A stretch of 64,000 nucleotides of DNA from Euclidia mi (taxonomy: Eukaryota > Arthropoda > Insecta > Lepidoptera > Erebidae): NCBI GenBank assembly GCA_944739405.2, contig OX123182.2, positions 97,084,051-97,148,050 on the forward strand, read 5' to 3'. How positions within the stretch are numbered: the first letter of the stretch is position 1; the number at the start of each line of letters is the position of its first letter. The notes under the pieces are model-generated. The model had not been told where the DNA came from. It searched no databases and saw only the letters and a list, made by a program, of their open reading frames with translations. Position numbers and translations under genes: made by a program. Shown piece after piece: positions 11,909-23,012 of the stretch.

Positions 11909-12835
11909 CTAGAGGATGCCAGCAGCAGGCAGCTAGAAAAACAATGTTTTTAAAGAACAATGGCAGAATTTGGTCTGGGTTTGTTGTGGGGAGCTTAAAC
12001 TTCATATGAACAAAACAAATTGTTTATTTTTTCTAATATTTTTTATATTTTCACTTTGTCTCGATAAAGCCGGATTATTTTATGATGATAAAAAGCATTC
12101 CAATTGATTACGAACTAGGTGCTTACTTTATTATTTGATTGTTGCCATAGACAATGGTGTGCCAGGAATAGACGTTTGACATTGATGCGTATCGATTATT
12201 AAATAAGTAATCGATATGATCGACCTTTATAGGGTTGGTTTGGTTTAAAATATAATAATTAAAATGCAGTTAATTAACTGTTAATCAACATTATATCAAT
12301 AAGCTAATTCTTTTGTAGCAAAACAACTTTTAAATCAAATAAAAACGTCACAGCATCGTTTTAACGTTATATCGATTTCACATAAAATCGATTTAAAATG
12401 TGCAGCTCTGCTTTTGTCTTTGGCTGTGACAGGTAGATGCTACAGAATAGTTCTGCGTTTAGATGTCAATCTGATATAATGCCTTTGATAATTCAAACGT
12501 ACCCACATTGTTAATTCATAACTAAACATTAAACACCGATATCTTCTTTTTCCGGCTTTCCCGAGTAAAAATAGAATAATTTATAGACTCTGTTACTTAC
12601 GCCGAATTTTTTGATATATTTTTTATTACTGAGCGCTTCAATTTAATTTCAGACATTTTGATGTATGGAGATCTGCCATTGTCCTTTAAAATTTCCTTCG
12701 TATCACGTGGGAATTTCGGGAAATCTCTTCGTAGTGTACGCTTACGTTCCCAAGGAAACACAAGTATAAAAATTCAACTTCTTGCGACAGTATCGGCTAT
12801 GCGTTGCTCTGTCAGTCAGTAATGGAAGAATTTCA
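11909..12835 (-). mobile_element. Longer Helitron of the 10009 family
   Basis: On the minus strand the 3' end reads GCTGGCATCCTCTAG at 11909-11925. The 5' part at 12700-12835 carries ACTGACTGACAGAGCAACGC, a diverged AGTTGAATTTTTATACTTGT, TTCCTTGGGAACGTAAGCGT and TTCCCACGTGATAC. These match the ordered blocks of the 208-bp copies at 10009 and 41169. About 750 bp of unrelated AT-rich DNA lies between, so this is a longer or internally expanded relative. The boundary at 12835 is approximate. Confidence 0.5.
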
Positions 12836-13199
12836 TGTAAACAGGTAATCAAATTCAATTACTCTAGGAAGTCACTAGCATTCCAAAATCATCAATATAA
12901 TTATTTTAAAATAAAATTTTCTAGAATTAATGGCAGTGGTGATCTATTTTCTTAAACAATGCCGCAGCGCAATGAATTAATTTTTTAATGTTTGTTTTAT
13001 CCATTTAATAAATTAGGCGCCGCGTTTTCGTCACGAAACGTGATTTACAACTGCATAGACACTTCCTTTCTTTATAATCAAGAGAAAACCGACACTTACC
13101 TCTACTGCGGACTGCTTTTAATTATTTATGACATTTTTAAATTTCAATCTCATATAGGCCGAGGAATCCAATAATATTTTAGATTTTAATTTTTTTATG
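12836..13199. other. AT-rich intergenic DNA
   Basis: A 60-residue open frame at 12992-13174 has no recognisable motif. Otherwise non-coding. Confidence 0.45.
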
Positions 13200-14021
13200 C
13201 CATACCGGTTTATTATTGTTTGACAAAAAACGTATGACAAAAGATCATTTTACAAACAACGTTTGAAAAACTAATCATTTGACAAACTTTCATTTCGCAA
13301 ACATATTACTATAAAAACAATCATTTGACAAAATACAGGTTTCGCAAATGTTTTACTTAGAAAATAATTAAACTGCTAAAATATTATTTTAAAAATAATC
13401 ACATGACTAAATAATTCGTTTGCCAAATTGGTGATTGTACAAAAAGTTAGAAGATAAATTATTAGTTTTTAAAAATAACTAATTTCTAACAAATATTTAC
13501 GCGAAGCCGTACAAAAGGTGGTATTTTAAAATAATTTTATTGATGTACCCACCTATTGTCGCACTATTTCGTTTTATTACACTGTCTTTTAAAGTGAGTG
13601 TGTCAATTGTTGTACTGACGCGTATTGTATTTTCCTGCTTTAATTATTAATATATTTGCACACAATGAGTAGTGAGTTCGTGTGTTAAGTGTTTAAATCA
13701 AACAAAAATGGAAGTAAAGTTTATGTTAACGGTTATGCGTATAACAAAGCAAATTCAAAAAATAATGTATATTATTGTACGTGTGAAATGCGAAAAAACG
13801 AAATATATCAGTGCAAAGTGATGTTGAAAACAACCGTAAATGAGGTTCGTATTCCATCGAAACCTACGCAAAATCACACTCATGAACCGGAACCCCTGCG
13901 TAAAAACGTTGCAGATTTTCGACAAAAGCTAAAGAAAGAAGTAGCTGGAGGTTCCAAATTGTGCAAAATATTAAATGAGTGTAAATCCGATGTATCTTCT
14001 GAAGTCTTGGAGAGTCTACCA

Positions 14022-14288
14022 TTTGGGAGCCCCCATTTGGTCGCGGGCGATAGGGCGCGCGGCAACGCAACACCGACACACCTCTCCTCCCGCAACCGCA
14101 CCCGACTGCGAGGGACAGCCAGAACTGTCCCCCGCACCCGCACCCTGGGACGCATCCTACGCAGGCCCCACGCAAGCCCACGCGGAGCGTCCCCTCCCGG
14201 GATCCCGCTTAGCTTCACCGTGGGTGTAGGACCTCACCCATGGTTACTGAGCCCCCCCACCACGACAAGGTGGAGATCCTAAGGGGAG
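14022..14288. mobile_element. 267-bp GC-rich insertion with TACCA target duplication
   Basis: The sequence is strikingly GC-rich against an AT-rich host gene. It is flanked by TACCA at 14017-14021 and 14289-14293. Removing the insert and one TACCA rejoins the MULE reading frame exactly (codons for ESLP then STSALK). The right part contains GTGGGTGTAGGACCTCACCC and CCACCACGACAAGGTGGAGA, a short inverted word pair near the end. There is no coding capacity. I think it is a SINE or a 5'-truncated LINE 3' end, but its family is not recognised. Confidence 0.7.
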
Positions 14289-14927
14289 TACCATCAACAT
14301 CTGCTTTGAAACAGTGCATATATCGCGAAAAATGCAAAATAAGGAGTAAAATAGAAGAACCCGATAATTTAGATTTTGAAATTAATGAGTCAATGATACA
14401 AATCGAAAGCAAAAATTTTATTATAAAGGACCGTAAATACGATAAAAAAGAATTATAATATTGTCTACATTTAAATTGATGGAAATTCTGAGTAAGTCAG
14501 ATTATTGGATTTTAGATGGTACTTTTAAAATCGTGCCTACAAGATTTAGTCAATTATACACCATACACGGAAATATTTTCCATGATGACCCAAAAACCTT
14601 TCCACTGATATTTTGCCTTTGTTCTCACAAGGACAAGAGGACATATGATGTAATATTTGAAATGATCATGGAATATGGAGCAGAAAATAATATTGATATC
14701 AAACCAAAAATGTGCATATTAGACTACGAAAAAGCAGCCATCTTAAGCCTGCGATCGAATTTTGAAAATATTAAATTGCATGGTTGCAATTTTTATCTTG
14801 GATAGATTATTTATAGGCAAGTAATAATTTTGTATTAATACTAATTCCATAGAAACTTAAGTATTTAAAAAAAATACACACTGCCTGAATTAAGCGAAAT
14901 AAGTAAAATTCGGTTCTGGCCGCAGTT

Positions 14928-14948
14928 CTAACCTAACCTAACCTAACC
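14928..14948 (+). repeat. Short (CCTAA)n tract
   Basis: About four CCTAA units, the complement of the insect telomere repeat TTAGG. It lies inside the MULE intron. It is too short to indicate a telomere, and such tracts are common inside insect transposons. Confidence 0.6.
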
Positions 14949-15745
14949 AGCCATTGTTTCACTTGACCCTACACATATTATTTGATTTCGTGCTCAAAGT
15001 AAAATATTCGATATGTGTACTTAAACATGTTATTTTTATATTTTCAGGAGAGTTCAAAGTAGCGGCATGGCAAAAAAGCTTGGCACCATAAAATAAATCA
15101 AATCATTGATAAATATCACCCGGGCGTATATCACTCGATTAAATAATTAATTTAGGAGATTTTAAGCAATTTAAGTGAAATACAACAAAAAATTATAGAT
15201 GCTCTTCCAGCAAAAAAGAAAAAGAAATATGCTGCTAAAGATGATCGCATCGAGCGTATATTAAAGCTGAAAGACAATTATTCAGAAGTCATCTATTAAA
15301 ATCTATAGCAAGTAATTTAAAATTATAAAACTATGTACCTATTATGAAAATAATGATTATTATGATTATTTAACTTCTTTTTTATTATTAGTCTTCCATG
15401 CATAAAGTAATAATATATACGTACTTACTTAATAGCTAACTGCCTTCTTCTGTGTAACAAATATTGTTGTATTAACGTAGATTTTGGTTAGTAAAATATT
15501 TACCAAGCAATGCATTTTGTCAAATGTTATTTATGCTTTACGTTGTTTTGCCAACTAACATGTTTAAAAAAATAATCAATTTGTAAATTAATGTTTTAGC
15601 ATAATATTTTTTTTAGTAAATATATTATCTAATGAGTAGTTTATTAAACAATAGTTTGTAAAATGATAAATTTATCAAGTATAATTTTGTCAAATGTTAT
15701 TTGTCAAAAGAAAATTTGTCATTTGTTTTTTGTCAAATGATCGGA

Positions 15746-17455
15746 CACCCATACAGACCCATAGTAGGCCCATATCAAATTATCGAACCTCGGTTATACG
15801 GAATAGCTCTTTGAGTAATATAATAGAACTCACTGACAAAATCCGGTAATTTAATCGAACAAAAGGCAATAATTTTAAACGAGCGGTGTATTTTTTTATA
15901 TTATTACTTTCCTGGTTTTTGTAGATATGACACTAGAAAAATATATTATAATTATGACAAATATGACCTATCACAAATATGACGACTGTTGTATTTTGTA
16001 TTATAGAGCAGTATCATCTTATAAAGTTTATTTCCTTATAAAAATATATTATGCACCGGCTACAATAATAAAAATAATCTTGGTAGACCATAGTATTATA
16101 GTCCAAGCTAGGGGATTACTGAAAATTAAATCAATAAATAAAAATAAATAAAATTTCAGCTTGATTGATTCCAATGAATAATTGTAAATGATTTCCAGTA
16201 GTTGCAAAAATCCACACTATCCTGTCTGCGGCAATCTAGTGTACAAACTATTGTTGCAACAAAAATTTTATTTACAAATAATATTCATTGTGCAACTAAT
16301 CTCTCTGATTGTAACATTTGGTTAATGGCCTGCTCACAAAATGTAATATGGTTTAGTTAAAATTGATTGCATCTAGTGAGATACATTGCGAAAGATGGAG
16401 AAATCCATTAACTACAACCACATTACTTTTAGATTCAAGTAAATATAGCCAATAAATAAAGTACATCTAGATAACAATTCGAAAGTGACCTCGTAAATAA
16501 ATCTTATTACTCGCTTATCATATTATCGGACCATGTGCGGCTCAGAATTTTCTTATAATAAAATTCTATAACTTAATCTGCACAGTGCTTTCATGTTAAT
16601 AATAATATCAGTTCTGCATAAAATCAAGGGATGGCCATTTCCTGACTATGAGAAAGGTTAGGACCAGTCCACCATCCGGTCAGGGTTAGGCTATCGAGTT
16701 ACCACAGCTATTTCAATAAAATATTATAGATGTTCAGAAAACGAATCCAACTCGAAACCGACTTACTGTCGCCTTCCATTCGTTTCGTAGTTGCAGCTGC
16801 AGACAGTAACATTTTTAAGTAATTATTGCCGAAACCAACACGGCTTAATGTAAAAGCATATAAAACAAACCAGAAACAAAGCCAGCATTTATTTCATTCT
16901 GTTTTTAATAAACCTTTGTAATCTCTTGCACGAATATTGTAGTATATATGCCTGAGCGCTGGGTTCTCTCCGCTCTCTATCTTAAAAAGGGTTGAGCGCA
17001 CAGAAAAAGAGTTGAGACAAAGTTGTGGCAATTTTTTTTATCTTCAATTTTCATAATAGGTGTTGAAGTGATTGGAACCATAGAAACGGAGATAATTGCA
17101 AAAAAACGATTTTCATGACCTTTGACCTCGAATAAGTTACGACGCAAACACGAGATAATATGAGACTTTTGAGACAACTTTTAGAACGCCAAAATGAAGT
17201 TGAATACGAGTTTCCAGCTTATTATCTCCAATTCCGAGATTGACCCCTTTTTTGCCTAAAGTGACTGTACTACACGCTGTTTTTTTATTTGTTTAGGAAA
17301 AAAAAACCTCACGTTGCAAAGAATATCTGCTATTCATATTTAAGATCAAAATTTACCTACCACGTAAAATAAAAAAGTTATAAACGTCAATATATCTAGG
17401 AAATACGTAGTAACGTGCGACTCGATCGTCGATCTTCTTGTCGGCGCGCTAATAG
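15746..17455. other. Intergenic DNA, no gene supported
   Basis: AT-rich up to 16900. The part at 16960-17260 has a distinct composition (CCTTTGACCTCGAATAAG, CTTATTATCTCCAATTCCGA) and may be an interspersed repeat, but I cannot name it. The open frame 16977-17177 (minus) lies in this block and has no domain. Confidence 0.4.
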
Positions 17456-17510
17456 GTACCTAAAACAGCTGTAGACGTCGCGCGGCGAGGTCAACAGCTG
17501 TTTTAGGTAC
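17456..17510. repeat. 17-bp perfect inverted repeat around a GC-rich loop
   Basis: GTACCTAAAACAGCTGT at 17456-17472 and its exact complement at 17494-17510 enclose a 21-bp GC-rich loop. It could form a cruciform or be a tiny foldback element. No function is evident. Confidence 0.6.
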
Positions 17511-17578
17511 AGTACAGCGCGTGTAACAGTAGGTAGCTACCTACACATAAAACACGTATGAGTAAGCAAAGCATTTCT

Positions 17579-17830
17579 GCTGGGGCCATACTAACGAGAA
17601 ATGCCATTAATTATTGCGGTAATGTAGGTACGTTAACCGTGTAGCCACTACTTAACGCGATAATTTGACACTGGCATTAACATTGGCGTTTGGCGTTTTT
17701 ATCGTCAATGATGGGCATTCACGTTGACGTTTCAAGTGTAGCCACCTACTTTAGCGCGTTAAAAATTATCGCAATAATTATAATTTTCGCGCTAGCAGAC
17801 ATTCACGTTAACCGGTAGTGAGGCCCCAGC
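17579..17830. mobile_element. MITE, ~252 bp, GCTGGGGCC ends
   Basis: It starts GCTGGGGCCATACTAACG and ends ACCGGTAGTGAGGCCCCAGC. The outer 9 bp are perfect inverted repeats, and imperfect pairing continues inward (AACGTGAATG-type words, GCGATAATTT versus AAATTATCGC). No ORF. The flanks show no unambiguous target duplication. Confidence 0.65.
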
Positions 17831-18400
17831 ATAAGAAGTACGGATGGATAGTGATACCTAATTTACGTACTTACAAAACACAAATTAATTACGATGACAA
17901 CTTCAATAATTTTAAGCACATAATAATGATTAAAATAATAAACACATGTAACTAAATAGCTTTACCTACCTATTCCTTTGTAAGTCAACAGAAATAAGCT
18001 GTGGGTTCACGCAATCATAATAGACTAGTAGACGAAAAGAAGAACTTATTATTATTTACGTATGAATCGTCGGTACATAATCATTTTCAATAACTAGTAA
18101 AAGCCGAATTTAGGTATTTACTTATTTCTGGCGTGTTTAAAACATGTTTATCAACGTAGGTACTCACAAAAGCATATCACTTACCTTTACAGTCTTCTGC
18201 TTATATCACAATCAATTTACACATTTGCACACTTTTCTCGCGTTCTCCCGACTCCGTTTCTTCTTTGTACACAAATCTTATAACCTCGATCCACTAATAA
18301 AACCTTATGGAGTCAGGTCAGGTTGCAGCCTATTAATCCACTAGCGAACACATCAGTATTGTAAGGATGCACGATTGTAGTTTTATTAAGTACGTAACAC
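17831..18400. other. AT-rich intergenic DNA
   Basis: The open frame 18144-18344 (plus) has no recognisable domain. No repeat was identified. Confidence 0.45.
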
Positions 18401-18439
18401 GGACACAGAGTGACGGGAGCGTGATATACGACTGTCCCA

Positions 18440-18680
18440 TTGACCTAATTTCTTAAGACTGAAGGTCAACTTGCGCCGGTGCGCCCGCACTGCACGGCCG
18501 CACCCCGCCGCGCCCCCGCCTCCTGCTAGCACCCTGCAGCGGAGAGTGGCGCGCGCGCATGGTGGGGAGCGGGAGGCCGGGAATAACAGTTCAATGACTA
18601 TTGACTAATGCCAGTGTGTGTGTGTGACACAATCGCTCGTAGTTCGCCAGTGTGCGGCGAAGTGATACTTCGTATTCTCG
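18440..18680. promoter_or_regulatory. CpG-rich block, possible promoter or first exon
   Basis: A compact GC- and CpG-rich block (for example CGGCCGCACCCCGCCGCGCC and AGTGGCGCGCGCGCATGG) in otherwise AT-rich DNA. It is followed by a short (TG)n run and CGCCAGTGTGCGGCGAAGTG. In insect genomes such isolated blocks often mark a promoter with a 5' UTR exon of a long gene. A short ATG frame at 18771 (MAFAPKPIKNQ) lies downstream but stops after 12 codons. No TATA box or linked coding exon is visible, so this is inference only; an unrecognised transposon end is the alternative. Confidence 0.3.
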
Positions 18681-18914
18681 TACTATTAAATTAATTAATT
18701 TCTTAAGATTTTTTTAGCTTATATTTCAAATATTATTAGCTGGTTAGGTTCTATTAACGATAAGTAATAAGATGGCTTTCGCTCCAAAACCAATAAAAAA
18801 TCAGCGTGTATAAACCCACTAACTACATAGTTCACGGTGTGACGTTGTTAAATAAAAATCGTTATTTCGGTTACAAACAAAAATTTGTTTATTTCAGTAA
18901 AAGAATCTAAACAT

Positions 18915-19300
18915 CCTTTAGCCTGGCCGCAGACATCCGATTTTCAGGACCGATTTTTCGTGGCGGAATTCAGTGAGACTAGCGAGCTTCATTTGTCGAC
19001 TGTATCAAATGTATTTTGTAAAATAAACGTACTTACCACCGCAAACGATAGATTTTGCTTTGATCGGAAAGCACGCAAAAGTTTCATTCCGTTCCGGACT
19101 AAAAAATTCAGTGCCCGTTTTCAGGGACGACTTTCCAGGTTTGTAATATTTTCAGGTTCTCAAAGTCATCTAATTAATAAAAAATGAGCTTACTGTCTAC
19201 CACGAACGTCTGATTTTGCTCTGAACAGAAAACATTCCGTGGACTGAAAGAAATGAAAATCAAGCGCGCGCGGAACGGCTCGTGACGTCATAACTGAATT
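18915..19300 (+). mobile_element. Non-autonomous DNA element, left-oriented end
   Basis: It begins near TAGCCTGGCCGCAGACATCC and TTTTCAGGACCGATTTTTCG, and further inside has CGTTTTCAGGGACGACTTTC. The end is the reverse complement of 22895-23010. The open frame 18885-19187 across it has no domain and is an accident of this repeat. Confidence 0.5.
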
Positions 19301-19592
19301 TAGCGCATGCGTACATCTTGTCATGTATCGATATATAGCATTGGTTTGAAGTTTATTTTGTCAGAATATATTAGTCTATGGTCAGAATCACACGACAATG
19401 TATGCGTAGTAGACGTGTATAAACTCTTGTCTGGGGTCTTCAAATTTACGCAAAAATCACATACCTACGGACAAGAGGATAATATAATAATATAAGTTAT
19501 TTTAGCATTTTCGTCAGATCATCATAATGTGTGACGTGAAAGGTTTATATAGGCTACTGAATACCACTCTGCTTAAACTTTGTCTCTCTATA

Positions 19593-19835
19593 TGACTAGC
19601 CTATTGGTCTAATGGTTAGTGACCTTGGCGTCTACGCCGGAGGCCATGGATCCTAGATAATCTTTGTGTGATAAGCACGATGATATTGGTTCAGTGTCTG
19701 GATATAATTTATCTATAATATGTACCTATATGTTTAGAAGTATATATTTATCAGGTGTCTGGTTACCATACTATAGGCTCCGCCTATTATGGGATCACAT
19801 GATTGGGTGTAAGTTGTCCAAGAATATTATTATGG
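19593..19835 (+). mobile_element. tRNA-derived SINE (family distinct from the shared-tail group)
   Basis: The head, GCCTATTGGTCTAATGGTTA with GTGACCTTGGCGTCTACGCC following, has the shape of a tRNA A-box region. The expected B box is degraded (GGAGGCCATGGATCCTAG). The body has TGTGTGATAAGCACGATGAT and GTGTCTGGTTACCATACTAT, and the tail ATGGGATCACATGATTGGGT with AAGTTGTCCAAGAATATTAT. Lepidopteran SINEs use this layout. Not a functional tRNA. Confidence 0.6.
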
Positions 19836-20290
19836 AATGTACACAATGGCAATTTCGGTCATACAAAAAAGTTGGTCTGAGACCCGTTATGCAACTAGGT
19901 TTTTGAAGATTGGTATCCTATATAAAAGTGGTAGAGGGAATAATATAATGATTTATATCTACATATATACTCTATGCGAGATGAAAACAATTAAAGGACG
20001 TAAAACAAATCATACTCCTTAAATTGTATTGTTTGCTTTGAAATTGTATGATGCATTCACATTCACACATTAAATTTCACAATATCATAAAACTTATTCT
20101 GCATAAATCAGACACTTGTTAGAGTGGTCGTGGCTGTTTCTGATGGACAGGGTTGCGACGCCGTCGCCATACAAAAATTATAAAACTTATCATAGAATCC
20201 ACCAAAACACCAAGTATAGAGCCTAAATATTTAAAAAATGGGTAATGAAAATTTTTATTACAGTTGTCCAACTAAAATTCTCTATTAAGG

Positions 20291-20486
20291 CTAGCGTCCA
20301 CTAGGCTCGCCGAGCCGAGCCGAATCGAAACGCAGAAAGTCGCCTCCTATATATTTCTATGAACCTGCGTTCATTAGCGACGAGCCGCAGCGCGCCGAAT
20401 CGAATCTACCGCGCGCATCGCTCGTCAGGCGAATTTCTGCGGCAACGCGTTTCGACTCGACTCGGCGCACCTTAGTGGACGCGGGT
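20291..20486. mobile_element. Palindromic MITE, GCGTCCACTA ends
   Basis: The left end is GCGTCCACTAGGCTCGCCGA (20294 onward). The right end is ACTCGGCGCACCTTAGTGGA followed by CGC (to 20482). The inverted pairing extends inward through CCGAATCGAAACGC and GCGTTTCGACTCG. GC-rich, about 190 bp, non-coding. Confidence 0.7.
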
Positions 20487-20599
20487 CAGCGGATGAGTGT
20501 AGACGGGTACTACATTGCGTAAATACCTACATGAAAAGTTATCGAAATGAAGAGCTGTTAATTTCCCTAATTTAGAAATATACTGAACTTAATTATCAT

Positions 20600-20845
20600 G
20601 ACTGCCTCAGTAGTCTCGCGGCATAAATGTGCGCGTGGGATTCGGAGGTCTCGGGTTCGATTCCCGGGTCGGGTAAAGTGTTATTGAGTTTTTCTGTTAG
20701 GAAATTCTCAGTAGCAGCACGGAATCTGGTAATGTCCGGTACGGCAATAGGCTCGCCCCTTATTGCGTGGGACCTGAAAATTCATGGCGACATGTGGGTG
20801 TAATATTACACCTTTGCCTACCCCTTCGGGGATACAGGCGTGACG
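20600..20845 (+). mobile_element. tRNA-derived SINE, head type 1 with the shared tail
   Basis: A good RNA polymerase III B box (GGTTCGATTCC) sits at about 20654 in CTCGGGTTCGATTCCCGGGT. A degenerate A box lies in GCCTCAGTAGTCTCGCGGCA. The body reads CAGTAGCAGCACGGAATCTG. The tail is GGCAATAGGCTCGCCCCTTA followed by TGCCTACCCCTTCGGGGATA and CAGGCGTGA. The same family occurs twice on the minus strand at 57197-57447 and 57584-57832. Confidence 0.75.
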
Positions 20846-21024
20846 GTATATTCCTTATTTAATCAAATACAAGAGTAGGATTTGCAAGGTTAGTATACAT
20901 GTTTAAGGATGATCAACAATTGGGGTGAAACTTACCTATCGTTTATCTTTTGCTCCTCAGAAGACATTTCAGTTACTTTTAAAAGAAAATTTAAAGACAG
21001 CGCGTCGTATCATATTTAATAACG

Positions 21025-21260
21025 TCATTATTTATCATCATCAGCAGCCTTTAACAGTCCACTGCTGGACTAGGCCTCTCCTTTGAAAGGAGGAATTGGC
21101 CCACTATACCACTCTGGCCAAACGCGTTGGTATAGGGTTTGTAGCAAGTTTTCCTTCTCTTACAGTGCTGTTCTCTGCATAATATGCTCCCTCTGTCGGC
21201 TCTTACGACACCCATGGGATGATATGAGGTGATGACATTCCATCTTCTTAATCCGTCACC
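21025..21260 (-). mobile_element. RTE-type LINE 3' tail fragment
   Basis: On the minus strand the element ends GGCCTAGTCCAGCAGTGGAC then GCTGCTGATGATGAT. The phrase CAGCAGTGGAC followed by a short TGA/GATGAT repeat is the usual 3' end of RTE-like LINEs in insects. The upstream part (CGTGTGGTGACGGATTAAGA) is non-coding. A similar tail lies in plus orientation at 56615-56710. Confidence 0.5.
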
Positions 21261-21734
21261 ACACGGTCACTATTAAACATAAAGAATCTGTTTTTTACTT
21301 CGGATTAGTTTAAGGGAGGAATTTTCTTTTGTTGAACACGTAATAAATGGTACCTAGGTGAATAAAAAAAAAGCCTTTTACGCTCTGTCTATGATGTCAA
21401 CTGCGACATGGATACTGCCGTTCATACCTATAATTTCACAACTTTAAAAATAATTGATGCAACCTATTTAGATTGTATGTGTGCGCCTGTATGAGCCGAT
21501 AGGCCTACTATTGGTACTGTACGTCGGCAATCACTACAAGAGTCAACGTCTTGATATTATAAAACGCGTTGATATTTTAAAATTTTTGTGCAAAGCTCAG
21601 TTAGCACTGAAGCTTTATCAATACTGGCAGGTGTACTTTTGGTTGATCTTGAGGTCCAAAGACGTGCATCAATGTATTATACCATACGAGAAACCATGAA
21701 TCCAAAATTTCCTAGCACCTCGTGATAGAAATAA

Positions 21735-21995
21735 ACTGCTTAGGTTGTTCAACCAGCACGCCGATGTCTACGTAGACAAATTCTTTCCAGACGTTCGAGA
21801 GCGACTGGCCGGACCTGGTTAGGGGGGGATCACTGTGTTGCTCAATTTCGTACGGGCATGGTAATTTTTGGAGGGAGTTTTTAATTAGTTTATTCACCAT
21901 TATTCAAGCTCTGACAACAAATGTGAGTAATCTGCACATCACATTTTGTGTGTGAGTGTGGTCTTTGCCAATCTGACATTAACAAATGCCTAGTG
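21735..21995 (+). pseudogene. R1-clade LINE ORF2 C-terminal fragment, degenerate
   Basis: Across frames I read VDKFFPDVRERLAGPG, then YGHGNFWREFL, then a CECG block. The intact R1-like element in this window has QFFPDVRDRLTQGW, LTGHGCFRKRLHDM and CYCGAQEE in the same order at its C-terminus. The fragment has several frame changes and a stop after LAGPG. It is short, so the clade call is tentative. Confidence 0.45.
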
Positions 21996-21999
21996 ATTT

Positions 22000-22890
22000 T
22001 CATAATTAATCACTTCTGGTCTAGCTTATTATGCGGCTCTTGCGGCAAGCAATCGAATATCAGTGCGTTTAGGCGTCTCTGCCATGCATATTACTGAAAA
22101 TAGGCACAGCTCGAAAATTGTCGGTAATAGAGGCATGTTGATTTCAGCACAAATGGGTTGGGTCGACCGAAGAAGTACTACCCTCTCACAGAAGATCGAT
22201 GTAAAGTAACAGTATCTGTTATTTTGTGTTTTGTTCAGTGAGTGAGAACGCCTGAGGCCCAGTCACCTTTCCTCTCCTGGTCCCCATCCTGATCGCTTTC
22301 CCTTCTCCTCTTCCTTCGGGTAGGCAGCAACTTGGCTGTACTTATTTGACATTGCTCCTGTAATGCTAAGTAAACACAGCTAAGTATGAGCCACGGATAC
22401 CACTTACCATATCAAGTGGGCCATTGGCTCGTCTGCCAACAGTGAAAGCAATAAAAGTTTCGTAGTAACATCGCAGCGCCAATCAGCTTGTGACCATGGG
22501 ACTTGCAATCGTTCCGAAACGTCAAGCCTTTCATGGTATGTAAATACGTATAAAAGATCGCGTTAATTCCCGTGTCATGAATAATTAATCATACTTAACG
22601 CACTTTCAATGAAAATTATAAGGGCTCATTAGGCTTTACAATTAACTAGTACCTAATATTCAATTAACTTAAACTTACGCAATTTAGCGATTAAATTAAT
22701 AATTGTGCTTGACTTCTTTTATCCTTAGGACACTAGATAATGGCTAATACGGGACCCTACATTGTGCGTGGCTCGATATACATTTGTCCGGATTTTTTAG
22801 TAGTTACCTAATATTTTGTCACAGGTATTTTTCACACAAACATTTAAATCACAGTCATGTAATACCTAATATTTTAATTACCTATTTAGC
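22000..22890. other. Intergenic DNA, no gene supported
   Basis: No recognisable coding or repeat structure, though a fragment of another repeat around 22240-22460 (for example TTCCTTCGGGTAGGCAGCAA) is possible. Confidence 0.4.
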
Positions 22891-22894
22891 CCAT

Positions 22895-23012
22895 GTCTAA
22901 GCCAAAGGAAAATAAATGAAAATCGCTTTGCTCACGGAATGAACTGAAAACGGTTCTGAAAATCGGACCTGAAAAACGGGCCTGAAAACGGATGTGTGCG
23001 GCCAGGCTTAGC
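22895..23012 (-). mobile_element. Non-autonomous DNA element, right-oriented end with tandem sub-units
   Basis: Reading the minus strand from 23010: AAGCCTGGCCGCACACATCC, then four diverged 12-13 bp units of the form CCG(A)TTTTCAGGN, then CATTCCGTGAGC. The outer 25 bp match 18921-18946 in inverted orientation. No coding sequence. Confidence 0.5.

Larger units (their letters stand above)
13665..15299 (+). pseudogene. FLYWCH/MULE transposase gene, inactivated
   Basis: The likely start is the ATG at 13665 (MSSEFVC), with a TAA at codon 8. The N-terminal domain (13689-13900) has the FLYWCH zinc-finger pattern: GYAYNK, then VYYCTC, YQCKVML and NHTHEPE, giving the Cys/Cys/His/His ligands. The MULE catalytic core follows at 14461-14805: DYWILDGTFKIVP holds the first Asp, and MCILDYEKAA the second. 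A GT-AG intron (14821-15047) is consistent with the frame on both sides. The C-terminal part (15078-15299) has AWHHKINQIIDKYHPGVYHS and ends in NYSEVIY. Defects: the early TAA, a 267-bp insertion at 14022-14288, a stop and frame change at 14456-14461, a TAG at the end of the core block, two in-frame stops near 15145-15155, and a missing central segment. Clearly dead. Confidence 0.8.
13205..15745 (+). mobile_element. Mutator-like (MULE) DNA transposon with TTTGACAAA-rich ends
   Basis: The element is defined by long imperfect subterminal inverted repeats around a dead MULE transposase gene. The left end (about 13215-13350) is full of TTTGACAAA-like words: TGTTTGACAAAAAACGTATG, CATTTGACAAACTTTC, CATTTGACAAAATACAG. 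The right end (about 15520-15745) has the complementary words TTTGTCAAATGTTATTTG and TTTTTTGTCAAATGATCGG. The outermost matching blocks are TTTGACAAAAAACGTATGACAAA and its diverged complement. A 9-10 bp target duplication, usual for MULEs, was not identified, so the outer limits are approximate. Confidence 0.65.

Noticed and set aside
14928..14948. (CCTAA)n as an interstitial telomere
   Set aside because: Only about four units, inside a transposon intron; too short for a telomere or fusion scar.
18771..18810. Short coding exon MAFAPKPIKNQ
   Set aside because: The ATG frame stops after 12 codons and the possible donor (GTGTAT) is weak; not supported.
20650..20672. A tRNA gene at the good B box
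   Set aside because: The A box and the acceptor stem are degenerate, and the sequence continues as a SINE body and tail seen in other copies.
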